Below are positions 38,301 to 47,750 of a DNA stretch of 64,000 nt, piece after piece. The DNA lies in NCBI RefSeq assembly GCF_011634775.1, contig NZ_JAALXT010000002.1, positions 1,116,001-1,180,000 on the forward strand, read 5' to 3'. The translations under genes were made by a program, and so were the position numbers. The notes beneath the pieces were generated by a model. The model made no database searches, had not been told where the DNA came from, and saw nothing but the letters and a program-made list of their open reading frames with translations. Each line of letters starts with the position of its first letter. The stretch's first letter is position 1. The stretch comes from Thalassoroseus pseudoceratinae. GTDB lineage: Bacteria > Planctomycetota > Planctomycetia > Planctomycetales > Planctomycetaceae.

Positions 38301-38676
38301 ACACGTCGCCGTCGTCTTCTTCCTCGTCCCAGTCATCTTCAAAGAGATCAGGTTCGAGTTCCGCAACGAACGGGGGGCAATTCCCAGGACGAGCCGGTCC
38401 CGTGAGCAAGTTCCCCTGTTCGACACACAGAACGGTCGCCCAAAGGTGCTTGCACGCACCGGATCTTTGAAATGCATCGCAGGTGCAATACATCTTCAAA
38501 TCGCCTTCGACCCGGCTTAATTGCGTTTGGTTTTCCTCACCGCTGTCGCGGACCACTCCGAAGACTTGTTCGGGGGTGACTCGGACCAGCGAGACTCGTT
38601 CGGCCTCCAAATAAGCCGCCCCACGAAAACGCAAATCGGCTCGAAACTTGCCTTCCAAAAGCTCACTCAGCGTCAC
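35353..38676 (-). CDS. SWIM-zinc-finger SNF2-family helicase
   Basis: The product has 1107 residues. A GTG start at 38676 has AGGGAG 5 bp upstream. The N-terminus has a SWIM zinc finger, Cys64, Cys66, Cys75 and His77 ([15 protein letters not shown]), followed by an acidic linker and a large bacterial SNF2-associated region. The C-terminal half is a RapA/SNF2-like ATPase: DDMGLGKT (Walker A, near 678), DEAQTIKN (Walker B), [22 protein letters not shown] and the motif V/VI block [38 protein letters not shown]. Such proteins translocate on double-stranded DNA and remodel protein-DNA or polymerase complexes; the exact target is unknown. Confidence 0.93.
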   Translation of the reverse strand: MTLSELLEGKFRADLRFRGAAYLEAERVSLVRVTPEQVFGVVRDSGEENQTQLSRVEGDLKMYCTCDAFQRSGACKHLWATVLCVEQGNLLTGPARPGNCPPFVAELEPDLFEDDWDEEEDDGDVFQPPAAPRTNGTKTTQSTAVETKPRLRPWESRLQDLRKDMRSSEPPAPSAGREREIFYEIDIEESRNVGQLVVQTSQRQRRANGQWGKLKPLKLRPGKLDEVEHEDDSKILAYLTGGTPERSNWYAQQAEVQSTTFRYRIPFALCELILPLMCRTGRVRFMNSEESEQTPLSWDEGSPWDLTLHVSHDGDEGEWSVDGLLRRDDESIELSETELLVPGGLVLTNTHIARLQDFDAFNWVNLFNGDSRLTAPEGEEHDLVDQLLDMPTLPRLDLPKELDLEEITCDPVPYLTIRSPRGKRWHWERLQGDVRFDYLGTQVSASSTQWAIVQREQGRCILRNREAEETAWTQLQENGFRRLLDQRRSGFDVEIAARSLGPAVRTMIEQGWIIKADGQEVRQPGKVQFRVESGIDWFELHAKVDFGGGSVSFPELLSALSRGDTTIRLDDGSWGILPEEWQRQFGLLSGLGIPEDEHVRFSHNQVALLDALLGSQELVERDEQFEELRTRFREFGGVQEDKEPTGFKGELRGYQREGLGWLSFLQDFRLGGCLADDMGLGKTIQVLALLMRRRQNRDKRLPSLIVVPKSLLFNWHQESTRFTPEQAVLDYSGLDREALREKFDEYDIILTTYGTLRRDIVNLKDVQFDYVILDEAQTIKNPSSQIAKASRLLRANHRVALSGTPIENHLGDLWSIFEFLNPGMLGRSSIFKSYTTDTKDENSRQLLTSGLRPFILRRTKSQVAGELPEKVEQTLYCDMGTDQRRLYDELRDHYRSSLLGMVEKQGLGKSKMHVLEALLRLRQAACHPGLLREDSKAEQGAKLEVLVPHLEELIQEGHKSLVFSQFTSMLSIVRDHLDEAGLKYEYLDGQTRDRAERVESFQNDPEKGIFLISLKAGGLGLNLTAADYVFLLDPWWNPAVEAQAIDRAHRVGQTRQVFAYRLICRGTVEEKIAELQKKKRGLAEAILEADNNLLRDLSTDDLELLLS

Positions 38677-39116
38677 AGTGGCTCCCTGCCAGTTGCGGAT
38701 TGTCGTCGATGTTCGAATGCAGCACTTTTACTGCACGTGGTTGGTTTAAACGGGACGAATCAGGGTGTCTCGTCTCGCCCGTATTGTGTCTGCCGATGGG
38801 GAAAGGTCAACCGTACCTAACGATCACGATCCCCGGTTCACACGGCAGCGCATCCGGCCAGGATATCGTATTTCGCGACCGCTGACCAGTTCTCTCACGG
38901 ACAAGATTTTCCGCGAGAACCGTTGGCAACGCCGTGCCAATGTGGGAAACTGCATCAGACAGGTGGATTACGGCCAATTGAAAAAAAATTGCGAATCTGT
39001 TTCGCATTGGCGATGGGCAAGGTAGATTCTTTAGCGAATCGAATGGGTTGGCCAGTTTGACGTTGGCTGGATCGAAAACGCGGGCGGGTTGAAACAATCA
39101 GAGGAGACGGTGCGAA
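38677..39116. other. Divergent intergenic region before the GspE-like gene
   Basis: About 440 bp without a credible gene. Small hairpins are visible: TGCAG/CTGCA around 38724-38742 and TGCGAA/TTCGCA around 38991-39006, the latter after a run of eight A. No promoter with good -35 and -10 boxes could be fixed. GGAG lies about 10 bp before the ATG at 39117. Confidence 0.3.
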
Positions 39117-40427
39117 ATGGCACGGCGACGTGACTACGACGATGATTACGATGATGAAGAGGAAGAAATTGAGTATGTCCTCTTCCAAGGGGCGATGAAC
39201 GACGCTCCCGTCGATTTGGAGGAAAACCGTCGCCTCACGCACGCCGGTCTGATACCCGCCAAAGAATTGGTGACCGATGCACTGATGCGTCGTGCCAATC
39301 GCGTGCGAATCGAACCGAAAGGTCCGCGAGCCCAGGTGATTCTGTACATCGATGGCGTGGCGTTCCCTGGCGGACGGTTGCCCAAACAACAAGCCAACGC
39401 CATCACCCAGATGGTAAAATTGCTGGCCGGTTTGGATATCAATGTCCGCAACAAGAAGCAGAAGGGCGGCGTGAAAGCGGAACTTGAGGAAGTCAAGTAC
39501 GAACTGCTCGTCACATCCGAACCGGTGCAAGGTGGAGCCGAACGCCTGACGATTGGTGTTCGGAATGTCAAAGAAGATTCCGATGCCCCAAGAGACTTGG
39601 GCATCAGCAATGAAATGCGGGACAAGATCCGCGAAAAGTCCGCGAACCGGCGTGGCTTGATCGTCGTTTGTGGACCGCCTGGCGGCGGGATCACGACTAC
39701 GACGGTCGGTGTGGCCCGCTCTGTCGATTCATTTATTTACTCAGTCTTCACGATCGCGGATATGGAAGGCCGCGACATCACGAATATCACTCCGCAGACG
39801 TATCGTGAGGATGACGACCTCGATACGCTGACAACTCGCCTGGAACGAATTGACTGCGATGTTCTGTTTCTCGGTCCAATCGAAAACGCGGCCGGGGCGA
39901 AAGACATCGTCAATCAGGCGGAAAAATTCGCGTTGATTTCCGAAATGCCCGCCAAGGACGCCGCTCACGGATTGTGTCAGCTCATTGCATGGCTCGAGAA
40001 TCCCGAGTTGGTCAACGAGAAAATCGATCTGATCATCTCACCGAAGTTGATCCGCAAACTCTGCGACAAATGCCGACAGGCGTACCGACCGCATCCGAAG
40101 TTGCTCGCGAAACTTGGTCTTCCGCCGGAAACAAAGCGTCTTTATCGCGCTCCCGAACCGCCGCACGAAGAGGACGAAGACTTCGACGAATACGAACCGT
40201 GTCCAAAATGCGGTGGCTTGGGATTCTACGGGCAAACTGGGTTGTTCGAGATGATCGAAATCAACGATCAAATGAAGCAACTGATCTCGAAGAAGCCTTC
40301 TCCGGAACATGTGCGAGCCGCCGCCAAGAAACTGGGCATGCAGAACATTCAAGCGGAAGGTCTGCGGTTGGTCGCCGAAGGCGTCACATCGCTCGACGAA
40401 CTTCAGAGAATCTTCAAGAGCCGATAG
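39117..40427 (+). CDS. GspE/PilB-like protein with degenerate nucleotide-binding motifs
   Basis: The product has 436 residues. A very acidic N-terminus (DYDDDYDDEEEE) is followed by the N2 and C domains of type II secretion/type IV pilus ATPases. The fold markers are present: DALMRRANRVRIEP, LLAGLDINVRNKKQKGG, the two zinc knuckles Cys316/319 and Cys362/365 (CDKC..CPKC), and GFYGQTGLFEMIEI. The Walker A site, normally GPTGSGKTT, reads GPPGGGITT with Ile192 for Lys, and the Walker B GEIRD reads GPIEN with Pro254 for Glu. The protein is therefore probably unable to hydrolyse ATP and may regulate or cap a true GspE/PilB. A Flp-type pilin is encoded at 63.1 kb, but no secretion genes are adjacent. 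Confidence 0.85.
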   Translation: MARRRDYDDDYDDEEEEIEYVLFQGAMNDAPVDLEENRRLTHAGLIPAKELVTDALMRRANRVRIEPKGPRAQVILYIDGVAFPGGRLPKQQANAITQMVKLLAGLDINVRNKKQKGGVKAELEEVKYELLVTSEPVQGGAERLTIGVRNVKEDSDAPRDLGISNEMRDKIREKSANRRGLIVVCGPPGGGITTTTVGVARSVDSFIYSVFTIADMEGRDITNITPQTYREDDDLDTLTTRLERIDCDVLFLGPIENAAGAKDIVNQAEKFALISEMPAKDAAHGLCQLIAWLENPELVNEKIDLIISPKLIRKLCDKCRQAYRPHPKLLAKLGLPPETKRLYRAPEPPHEEDEDFDEYEPCPKCGGLGFYGQTGLFEMIEINDQMKQLISKKPSPEHVRAAAKKLGMQNIQAEGLRLVAEGVTSLDELQRIFKSR

Positions 40428-40454
40428 TCACGCAGCGGACGAACCGAATCGCGT

Positions 40455-41687
40455 TTACCACGTTGCCAGTTCGCGTAGAAGTTCGTCTGTGACTTTCGTC
40501 GTCTTGGGCAATTGCTTGATCCGGTCGAGAACACTGGAAACAGTGTTCTCGTCATGGGCAACACCGAGCCGCTCCAATTCGTGGGCGACGGCGGTGCGTC
40601 CACTGTGTCGACCAAGAACGAGCCGAACACCGTCGGCTCCGACTTTCTCCGGGCGGAATGGCAAGTATGTGTCGGGGTGCTTGAGAATGCCGTCCTGATG
40701 AATCCCGGCTTCTGTGGCGAAGACATTCCCACCGGCGATGGGTTTATGTGGCGGTAGCGGAATGCCCGTGAGTTCCGCGACCAGCTCGCAGAGCGGAACC
40801 AGTTGTTCCGTCTTGATTCCCATGCTGCAACCGAATTCAGGCTCGTTCATGGCCAAGGCCATCGCGACTTCTTCGAGAGCCGCATTCCCCGCCCGTTCGC
40901 CGATGCCGTTGACCGTACATTGCACAACATTCGCACCGACTTCGATGCCCGCCAGCGTGTTCGCGACGGCCAATCCGAGATCATTGTGGAAATGCACCGC
41001 AAGTAGAACCTGGTCAAAATTCGGCACATCATCCCGAATCTGACTGAGCGTCTCGCGAACTTTTTGAGGCGTCATGACGCCGACGGTATCTGGGAATCCG
41101 ACCGTTGTCGCACCGGCATCGATTGCTTCTTTATAGAGCTCACAAAGAAATTCTGGTTCGGTCCGGCTGGCGTCCTCGGGAGCGAACGAGACAATCAGAA
41201 ACTTCTCTGCCGCATAGGCGACGGCATCGGTCACTAACTGAATGATCTCAGTTTTCGACTTGTTCAACTTCTGTTCTCGATGCAGCGGACTGCTGCCACA
41301 GAACAAGCTCACGCCACGTTTGTGGGCTGGATTACCGTCGAGAACTTCCGCCGCTGCGTCGATGTCCTCGGGGATTGTCCGGCACAACGCCGTCAGCACG
41401 GGACCGCGGACGACGCCGACCATCTTGCGAATCGCTTCCCGATCCGCTTCGCTCGACGCAGGAAAACCGGCATCGAGTGAGTGCACTCCCGCCTTCTCCA
41501 ATGCCAGAGCGATTTGGAGCTTTTCGTCTGGATCGAGCGTGGCTCCGGGCATTTGCTCGCCATCACGGAGCGTCGTATCGCTGAAGAGAATCTTGCTGGA
41601 CCGACGGTGATGCTTGATCACCGTGTGCGTCGCGACTTCTGCAAGTCTCCAAATCGGCCGCTTCCACCAACTCCGTCGTTTCGTCAC
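40455..41687 (-). CDS. LeuA-like acyltransferase (2-isopropylmalate/homocitrate synthase family) without regulatory domain
   Basis: The product has 410 residues. The HMGL-like TIM barrel starts with [14 protein letters not shown] and carries GFPASSEAD, the metal ligands in [12 protein letters not shown], and [14 protein letters not shown], all IPMS-type signatures; the [11 protein letters not shown] and GRHSGR motifs of subdomain I/II follow. The allosteric LeuA dimer domain is absent (LeuA is normally about 510-560 residues), as in homocitrate and some citramalate synthases. It condenses acetyl-CoA with a 2-oxo acid; which one is open. The GTG start at 41687 has AGGG 6 bp upstream; the first 30 residues are a basic extension. 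Convergent with the GspE-like gene (27 bp). Confidence 0.85.
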   Translation of the reverse strand: MTKRRSWWKRPIWRLAEVATHTVIKHHRRSSKILFSDTTLRDGEQMPGATLDPDEKLQIALALEKAGVHSLDAGFPASSEADREAIRKMVGVVRGPVLTALCRTIPEDIDAAAEVLDGNPAHKRGVSLFCGSSPLHREQKLNKSKTEIIQLVTDAVAYAAEKFLIVSFAPEDASRTEPEFLCELYKEAIDAGATTVGFPDTVGVMTPQKVRETLSQIRDDVPNFDQVLLAVHFHNDLGLAVANTLAGIEVGANVVQCTVNGIGERAGNAALEEVAMALAMNEPEFGCSMGIKTEQLVPLCELVAELTGIPLPPHKPIAGGNVFATEAGIHQDGILKHPDTYLPFRPEKVGADGVRLVLGRHSGRTAVAHELERLGVAHDENTVSSVLDRIKQLPKTTKVTDELLRELATW

Positions 41688-41764
41688 TCGAAACCCTGTC
41701 TGTGACTATGATGGCGATCAAAGGGAATATGTGCCACAGCACTATGAGCCGTACTGAGCAACGT

Positions 41765-41806
41765 ACCCGGTGTGTATCCGGCTCACAGAGCCGTGACACA
41801 CCGGGT
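41765..41806. repeat. 42-bp two-stage hairpin (REP-like element)
   Basis: ACCCGGTGTGT (41765-41775) pairs with ACACACCGGGT (41796-41806) over 11 bp, and inside it CGGCTC/GAGCCG pair over 6 bp around ACA. Almost the whole 42 nt is base-paired. There is no T-run, so it is not a standard terminator. Its GTGACACACC right half recurs at 35335-35344, which suggests a dispersed palindromic family. Confidence 0.6.
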
Positions 41807-41832
41807 CGGTTTGCATCGCTGACCGAATGGAC

Positions 41833-43776
41833 CTATTGCAGCAACAATTTCGGCACTTCGTTCTTGAGCTGATCGACACCGATGTTTCGGCTGACGACTT
41901 CGCCTTGCTTGTCGACGAGGAACATCGTCGGGAGCGAAATGATGCCGTAATCCTTGGCCAAGCGACTTTCCAATCCACCCGCTTCAAAAATTTGCGGCCA
42001 TTGCATGTTGTTCGCTTTGACGAACGGTGCAACTGGAGCGGCGGTGGCATCGAGATTCACCCCGATCACCTCGAAGCCTCGTTGATGGTACTGTTGATAG
42101 AGACTCTGAATTTGCGGCAAATCTTCTTCAGCCAGTTTCGCCCATGTGGACCAGAAAATCACCAAGACCGGCTTGCCCTGATAGTTGGAGATATCGACCG
42201 TTCCACCGGCCAAACCTTTGCCGCTCAGTTCCAGTCGTTTGCCTTCCAGGTTCAACCGTCGCAATGCTCCGGCTGAACGCTGACCGGGATCGGTCTTCGA
42301 GTGCTGACTCGCCGTCCGTTGGTACCACTGCTTGGCCGCTTCGATATCGCCAGCGAACTCATTCGAGACGGCCAATTGCAACATCGCTTCCGCAGTTTCT
42401 TCGGCTTGCGGGTACCGTTTGGCGAAGTTCTGCAGTTGCTCCAGCCACCACTTCTGCACGTCGCTTCGCTGCTCTTCGTTGGTGATCGCTGATTGCAAAT
42501 CCATCGCGTATCGAGAGAGCAACGTGCGATACCCGACGTAGGCCATCAATTCATCGGATGCATTCTGCTTTTGAAGACCACTGTTGATCTTTTGCAGTCG
42601 CTCCAGACCTTCCTTGAATTGCCCCGTTTGCACGGCTGCCGCCAAACCATCCACGAGCTGTCGTTGCCATTGCTCACGCTCTTGCGGGGAGTCGGCGGCT
42701 TCGACGAGTTGGTCCAGCACATCCGCCCGACGGCGATTGTAATCGGCAACCGCTTTAGCTCCTTCCGTCGGAGCAGGAGCTTGGGAATCGATCTCTTGCA
42801 ACTTCACGAGCAGTTCTCGTGTGCGTTCGTTGTAGCCGTCAATCGGTGCTCCCCCACCCGGGATGACCGACGACGGTTGCATCAACACGCCTCCTGCTGC
42901 GACTTGGGCAGAGTCACCTTCGATCGGTTCCGGAACCTGCGTGAGCTTCCAGACATTCCCAACACGGACCATCTCACCGATTTGCACCAGTCCTGCGCGA
43001 TCGCCAGCTTCAACGATCCCCATGGCGTTCTCATAGACAACCAAATCTTCATTGGCTTTGTCTTCGTCGGCGGGAATCAAACCGGGATTGGCACTGTCAA
43101 ACCGCATCCACTGAGTTTGCGGCGAGATCAGTTGACTCCGCGATCGAATTTTTTGCAGAGTTTCTGCCGGTTTGGCGACGAGCTTGAGAATCTCGTCCGC
43201 CAGTTTTTTCTGCACGCCCAGACGCTGCAGTTCGCTTGGCGTGATCAGCACGCTTTGCAAGCGAGTGGCGTCACCATCGATGAGGGCCGTGACGGCGATT
43301 CGGGCCGCTTCCTCGGCAGAGAGGATTTTCCACTCATCGATTTGGCCGTCTTCGTTGGTGTCCAGCCCCCACCGTGTGCCGGCGGTATTGAGCCAACGGG
43401 ACTGATCGACTTTGTTGTTATTGTTGGCGTCGATATCGCGATAGACTTCCAAACCCTGATGGAAGTATTGCCATTGATCGACCACGTTATCGCCGTCGGT
43501 ATCCATGAACCGCCGGAGCACCTGGCCTTGCGGACCGTAAACCACCCAGCCGGAGCGTTTGCCTTTCCGCTCCACTTTCACACGGCAATCCGCAACATCG
43601 TCGCCGGTTGGCGTATCGATCTCGATGTCTTTCTGAGTCGGCTTGAACGACAACGCCAACTTCGCGGACGGCGGTTCGGCCGCGGAGGCCATCGTCATCG
43701 TGGACACTGCCAATGCCAACGCACCGGCTGTGCGGACACGCCAAGAGCGCGGAAAGAAACTGCGGTCGAATTGCAT
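41833..43776 (-). CDS. Secreted protein with Ca-binding-like loops and a redox-dead TlpA/thioredoxin domain
   Basis: The product has 647 residues with a Sec signal peptide (cleavage near ASAAEP). Residues about 85-150 contain three acidic loops with the spacing of EF-hand/thrombospondin-3 calcium sites (DTDGDNVVDQW, DANNNNKVDQS, DTNEDGQIDEW). The central part is helical, with a TPR-like segment near 470-500. The C-terminal 130 residues form a TlpA-like thioredoxin domain: VLVIFWSTW, FEVIGVNLD and cis-Pro SLPTMFLVD are kept, but WCxxC is WAKLA, so Ala546 and Ala549 replace both redox cysteines. It probably binds rather than reduces partners in the periplasm. A candidate promoter lies at 43922-43951. 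Confidence 0.82.
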   Translation of the reverse strand: MQFDRSFFPRSWRVRTAGALALAVSTMTMASAAEPPSAKLALSFKPTQKDIEIDTPTGDDVADCRVKVERKGKRSGWVVYGPQGQVLRRFMDTDGDNVVDQWQYFHQGLEVYRDIDANNNNKVDQSRWLNTAGTRWGLDTNEDGQIDEWKILSAEEAARIAVTALIDGDATRLQSVLITPSELQRLGVQKKLADEILKLVAKPAETLQKIRSRSQLISPQTQWMRFDSANPGLIPADEDKANEDLVVYENAMGIVEAGDRAGLVQIGEMVRVGNVWKLTQVPEPIEGDSAQVAAGGVLMQPSSVIPGGGAPIDGYNERTRELLVKLQEIDSQAPAPTEGAKAVADYNRRRADVLDQLVEAADSPQEREQWQRQLVDGLAAAVQTGQFKEGLERLQKINSGLQKQNASDELMAYVGYRTLLSRYAMDLQSAITNEEQRSDVQKWWLEQLQNFAKRYPQAEETAEAMLQLAVSNEFAGDIEAAKQWYQRTASQHSKTDPGQRSAGALRRLNLEGKRLELSGKGLAGGTVDISNYQGKPVLVIFWSTWAKLAEEDLPQIQSLYQQYHQRGFEVIGVNLDATAAPVAPFVKANNMQWPQIFEAGGLESRLAKDYGIISLPTMFLVDKQGEVVSRNIGVDQLKNEVPKLLLQ

Positions 43777-43921
43777 GCTTGAAAACTCCGTTCGCTTGGC
43801 TCCGTCGAGAATTCCTCGACCAAGCCGCTCCGTAAAACGATCCCTACACGGAAGTGACTCACTGCACTCATCAAACGTTTCGTCCAGCGAATGGCCCGTT
43901 CACAACATTTTCCGACAATGT

Positions 43922-43951
43922 ATTATACCGAATCCCCATTCCCGCGGTCAC
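43922..43951 (-). promoter_or_regulatory. Candidate sigma-70 promoter for the thioredoxin-fold gene
   Basis: On the minus strand GTGACC (43951-43946) and TATAAT (43927-43922) are separated by 18 bp. The -10 is a perfect consensus and the -35 is a partial match. Transcription would start near 43915 and read into the gene starting at 43776, with a leader of about 140 bp. Confidence 0.4.
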
Positions 43952-43981
43952 GAGGAGTTTTCTACGGATTCTGCGGGGCAC

Positions 43982-44404
43982 TTACCACTCAGCTTGACCG
44001 CGTTTGTAGCGGTACGGTTCATGACCGACTGCGTGGTAGTACTCCAAAATCGATTCTCGTTCGTGCTCGTTAAACAGCCTCATCGACTCATCGGTGGCAT
44101 CGTGCCCATACCAAACCTGGCTGCCGGGGATGCGGTTCTCCAACCAACGCGCGATCGTCACGATGTACTCGATGTCGCCACGCTCATAACCTTTGCCGTA
44201 GTAGGTTTTCATGATTCCCACGTCGAGCCACCATCCTGGATTGAGGTCGGCGAGGTATTCGATTTCGTCAAAGGGGAGAACACGTAATGGCCCTTGCATC
44301 TCGAAATCGTTTGGCTCGAACTCAGAAAGAAGATCACATCGCCAGTGATTGATCTCACCGAGATCCTTTCTTGAATGAACTCGAACCAACAAGATTGCAT
44401 CCAT
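43982..44404 (-). CDS. Hypothetical protein downstream of queC
   Basis: The product has 140 residues and is soluble, acidic and rich in Trp and Tyr. There are no signal peptide, membrane span, zinc knuckle or known catalytic motif. Segments such as NPGWWLDVGIMKTYYGKGYERGD and PGSQVWYGHDATDE suggest an alpha/beta fold similar to small single-domain proteins found sporadically in bacteria. ATG 44404 is chosen over 44410, which is two codons earlier. It begins 28 bp after the queC stop on the same strand, so it is likely co-transcribed with queC, but no functional link is evident. Confidence 0.55.
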   Translation of the reverse strand: MDAILLVRVHSRKDLGEINHWRCDLLSEFEPNDFEMQGPLRVLPFDEIEYLADLNPGWWLDVGIMKTYYGKGYERGDIEYIVTIARWLENRIPGSQVWYGHDATDESMRLFNEHERESILEYYHAVGHEPYRYKRGQAEW

Positions 44405-44432
44405 CGCCATCGAATTTCACCCGATCTACAAT

Positions 44433-45122
44433 TTAGCTTGCCGGATCATCAAACCCCGCATCCAGGAAACCTTTCGCTCGCAGTTGGCAACTATCGCAAT
44501 GTCCGCAAGGGGCGCCGGTTTCGTCGGGGTCATAACAACTGTGCGTGAGACCGTAATCGACGCCGAGAGCGATGCCGCGGCGGATGATTTCCGCTTTCGT
44601 CAGGTCGATTAGCGGGGTGTGGATGTCGAACTTCGCGTGGCCTTCGACGCCGGCTTTCGTGGCGAGGTTGGCGAGATCTTCGAAGGCGGCGATGAACTCC
44701 GGGCGGCAATCGGGATAACCGCTATAATCCACCGCGTTGACGCCGATGAACAAATCCGTCGCTCCCAGCGTCTCGGCCCATCCGAGTGCGAGGGAGAGAA
44801 AAACGGTGTTGCGAGCCGGAACGTAGGTGATCGGAATGCCATCGGCCATCGCGTCGTCGGTGCGGTCTTTCGGCACATCGATATCCGCCGTGAGTGCCGA
44901 CCCGCCGAACGCCCGCAAATCGAGTTCCAACGTCACATGCCGTTCGACGCCCAACGCCTCACACACCCGCTGAGCCGCTTCTAACTCAAACCGATGACGT
45001 TGACCGTAATCGAAGCTCAACGCGTAACAGCGAAAACCTGCATCCTTCGCCATTGCTAAAACCGTCGCGGAATCCAAACCGCCACTCACCAACACAACTG
45101 CTTTTTTTTCGTCGGACATCAT
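44433..45122 (-). CDS. queC: 7-cyano-7-deazaguanine synthase (QueC)
   Basis: The product has 229 residues. QueC converts 7-carboxy-7-deazaguanine to preQ0 with ATP and ammonia, on the route to queuosine in tRNA. Motifs: the PP-loop SGGLDSAT near the N-terminus, [57 protein letters not shown] and the zinc site [21 protein letters not shown]. The eight-T homopolymer in the plus strand near 45102-45109 encodes two Lys and does not break the frame. No other queuosine gene (queD, queE, queF) is in the window. It is divergent from the GNAT-nitrilase gene with 140 bp between them. Confidence 0.95.
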   Translation of the reverse strand: MMSDEKKAVVLVSGGLDSATVLAMAKDAGFRCYALSFDYGQRHRFELEAAQRVCEALGVERHVTLELDLRAFGGSALTADIDVPKDRTDDAMADGIPITYVPARNTVFLSLALGWAETLGATDLFIGVNAVDYSGYPDCRPEFIAAFEDLANLATKAGVEGHAKFDIHTPLIDLTKAEIIRRGIALGVDYGLTHSCYDPDETGAPCGHCDSCQLRAKGFLDAGFDDPAS

Positions 45123-45262
45123 GGTCTCGAATCAAGTACGCTTCGGCGAAGAAAATCGGGGGAATTCATACTTCCCGACAGTCGCCGAATTCGTGAGAAT
45201 GCAACTCAACGTGTACCTTATCCAGCTGACCTGGGTCAATTGATACGGAAATAACAACCAGC

Positions 45263-46822
45263 ATGGAACCAGTCGATCTCAGTGATTATGCGTGGGATGT
45301 TCGCATTCGACCGATGACGATTGATGATTTCGACGAACTCATCGCAATGCAGGCCCGCTGTTTTCCAGATATGTCGCTCTGGAAGCGGGACCAGATCGAA
45401 AGTCAGTTGAGCATTTTTCCCGAAGGTCAGTTGGTCATCGAAATTGATGGCAAGTTGGCCGCGTCGGCTTCGAGTTTGATCGTCAACTACGAACCGAACC
45501 TGGCGTGGCACGATTGGAAGAAGATCGCCGACGGTGGTTATATCCGCAACCACGAGCCCGACGGAGACACGCTGTACGGCATCGAAATCATGGTGGATCC
45601 CGAGTACCGCGGGATGAAACTGTCTCGGCGATTGTACGACGCTCGTAAGGAATTATGCGTCAAGAAAAATTTGGATCGGTTCATTGTCGCTGGCCGAATC
45701 CCAGGCTACAGCAAGTACGCGGATCGGATGAGTGCTCGTGAGTATGTCGAACGCGTGATGAACAAGGAATTGCACGATCCGGTCTTGACCGCGCAGCAGG
45801 CAAACCAGTTCGCTGTTCAAGGACTGATCCCCAATTACTTCCCGGATGACGCTGCATCGCTCGGTTACGCCACGTTTCTCGAATGGCGAAACCTCGACCG
45901 CACGCCACCGGAGGGGCGACGTCGGCATCGGGCGGTTCATTCCGTCCGGTTGGCGGCGGTACAGTATCACATGCGAGCGATCAAGGGATTCGACGACTTC
46001 GCACAGCAGTGTGAATACTTCGTCGATGCCGCCTCAGATTACCACTGCGATTTCGCCGTCTTCCCGGAACTGTTCACGACGCAACTGCTCTCGTGTGTGA
46101 AAGCGACACGTCCCGGTTTGGCGGCTCGGCAACTCGCAGACTTCACGCCGCGTTACCTGGAATTCTTTACCGAGTGTGCGGTGAAGTACAACGTGAATCT
46201 GATTGGCGGATCTCAGTTCGTCATCGAAGACGAACAACTCTATAACGTGGCTTTCTTTTTTGGTCGGGATGGCTCGATCGAGAAGCAATACAAACTGCAC
46301 ATCACGCCCAGTGAACGCAAGTGGTGGGGAGTGACGCCGGGTGACCGCGTGAACGTGTTCGACACAGATTGCGGTCGCGTGGCGATGCTCGTTTGTTACG
46401 ACATCGAATTCCCGGAACTCGTGCGAATCGCGGCATCCAAGGGGGCACAGATCATCTTCGTGCCGTTCAATACAGATACCGTGAAGGGGTATCTCCGCGT
46501 GCGACTCTGTGCCCAAGCGCGGTGTATCGAAAACCACGTTTATGTCGTCATTGCTGGTTGCACGGGCAATCTGCCGTTCGTGGAAAACGCCGATATTCAC
46601 TATGCACAGTCCGGCATTTTCACGCCCGCCGATGTCGGTTTTCCACGTGACGGCGTCGGAGCCGAGTGCAATCCGAATGTCGAGACCTTCGTGATGGATG
46701 ACGTGGATCTCGAAGTGCTTCGACGACACAAAACGTCAGGCAGCGTTCAAAATTGGAACGACCGCCTGACGAGTCTGTACCGTGTTGTCTACAACGAAGA
46801 CGGGGAGCAACACGAAGTTTAG
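45263..46822 (+). CDS. GNAT acetyltransferase-nitrilase fusion
   Basis: The product has 519 residues in two domains. The N-terminal GNAT fold (about 12-165) shows [16 protein letters not shown], the central strand [13 protein letters not shown] and the acetyl-CoA loop region [13 protein letters not shown]. The C-terminal carbon-nitrogen hydrolase domain (about 230-500) has the catalytic triad Glu269 (VFPELF), Lys344 ([10 protein letters not shown]) and Cys378 ([11 protein letters not shown]). The same domain pairing is known in Bacillus YhcX-type proteins. The reaction is probably amide hydrolysis of a small metabolite, with or without acyl transfer; the substrate is unknown. Cytoplasmic. Both active sites look intact. 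Confidence 0.9.
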   Translation: MEPVDLSDYAWDVRIRPMTIDDFDELIAMQARCFPDMSLWKRDQIESQLSIFPEGQLVIEIDGKLAASASSLIVNYEPNLAWHDWKKIADGGYIRNHEPDGDTLYGIEIMVDPEYRGMKLSRRLYDARKELCVKKNLDRFIVAGRIPGYSKYADRMSAREYVERVMNKELHDPVLTAQQANQFAVQGLIPNYFPDDAASLGYATFLEWRNLDRTPPEGRRRHRAVHSVRLAAVQYHMRAIKGFDDFAQQCEYFVDAASDYHCDFAVFPELFTTQLLSCVKATRPGLAARQLADFTPRYLEFFTECAVKYNVNLIGGSQFVIEDEQLYNVAFFFGRDGSIEKQYKLHITPSERKWWGVTPGDRVNVFDTDCGRVAMLVCYDIEFPELVRIAASKGAQIIFVPFNTDTVKGYLRVRLCAQARCIENHVYVVIAGCTGNLPFVENADIHYAQSGIFTPADVGFPRDGVGAECNPNVETFVMDDVDLEVLRRHKTSGSVQNWNDRLTSLYRVVYNEDGEQHEV

Positions 46823-46895
46823 ATACGGAATGGCGAATGCAAGTGCCCACCACCGTCGGGTCATTTTTTCGCATCCGCCCGTTCGCTATACCTCT

Positions 46896-47750
46896 TTAGT
46901 AGCCCCAGCCGAGCCAACGTCTCGCACCGTATCCGCCGTAGGTCGAGAAGTATGGCGGAAGCGTGTTGTACGCGCCCGGATAACCAATCCCCCAAGGACG
47001 GTAGAACGGTCCGCCTGCACCCAGCACAGTGTATCCATCACGGAACAATCCGCCGCCGTAATATCCCGTGCTGTAGAACGGTCGGAATTGCGGCCGATAG
47101 TTCAACGGCGTGGCTGATCGCGATGCATGCGACAATCGCACAGGCCGTTTCACGTTCACTTGTGGTCGCAATTGCCCGAACAAAATTTCCATCGCGGCTT
47201 CGTGTCGATAAGACGGATTCGCTTCGTACTCGCTTCGGACGAAGGGAATGGCTTGGTAAATCCGTTTGTAGTCATGCGGATTGATGTGCGAGGGTAACGA
47301 CGCCACCGACTCCGAAATTACAACGGTCGGCGAAGCGGGTGCCGGTTCGATCACCGGGCTTGTTTCGTCCTCGCTCGCTGTTTGTTCGGAAGTCGCGGCG
47401 ATGGCTTCTTTCACATCCTCCGCGATCGCCGGGGACTTGGTCGTTGAGACCCATTGTAGTTGGTTGTCGATACCAGGCAGACTCGCGGCTTCCTCCGGTG
47501 CGGGTGCGGTCTCGGCTGGCTTCACCGGTCGATTGCCGGAGACAACTTGGAACACACGCGGGACAATCAGCACTTTCCATGGTTCGCCATTCTGATCACG
47601 AACATGCTCGATGCGTGCTTGAGAATGGGCGGGAAGTTCCTCGGAACATGCGGGTCCGCAGACTTCGCCGCCAAATGTGTTGGCAGTGAAACCACCGGCT
47701 AACAACAAACACGCCCAGCCGAGAAATCGGTCACGATGGAGTTGAAACAT
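46896..47750 (-). CDS. Secreted Tyr/Gly-rich protein of unknown function
   Basis: The product has 284 residues. ATG 47750 opens a Sec signal peptide (LGWACLLLAGGFTANTFGG) and has AAGGTG upstream; the longer frame to 47837 is basic and non-signal-like. The mature chain has two early Cys (CGPAC), an acidic Pro/Ala/Thr linker, a helical middle (HDYKRIYQAIPFVRSEYEAN) and a C-terminal 70 residues rich in Gly, Tyr, Phe and Arg (YYGGGLFRDGYTVLG, YFSTYGGYGARRW). Such tails occur on cell-surface and matrix proteins. It is divergent from fliD. Confidence 0.6.
   Translation of the reverse strand: MFQLHRDRFLGWACLLLAGGFTANTFGGEVCGPACSEELPAHSQARIEHVRDQNGEPWKVLIVPRVFQVVSGNRPVKPAETAPAPEEAASLPGIDNQLQWVSTTKSPAIAEDVKEAIAATSEQTASEDETSPVIEPAPASPTVVISESVASLPSHINPHDYKRIYQAIPFVRSEYEANPSYRHEAAMEILFGQLRPQVNVKRPVRLSHASRSATPLNYRPQFRPFYSTGYYGGGLFRDGYTVLGAGGPFYRPWGIGYPGAYNTLPPYFSTYGGYGARRWLGWGY

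Noticed and set aside
41765-41806. The strong hairpin as an intrinsic terminator
   Set aside because: No T-run follows on either strand, so I list it as a palindromic repeat instead.
42493-43782. A 429-codon plus-strand frame opposite the thioredoxin-fold gene
   Set aside because: Shadow frame; the minus-strand protein has a signal peptide and clear domains.
45100-45112. The eight-T run at the 5' end of queC as a frameshift or slippage site
   Set aside because: The reading frame is intact through it (two Lys codons) and matches the family start.
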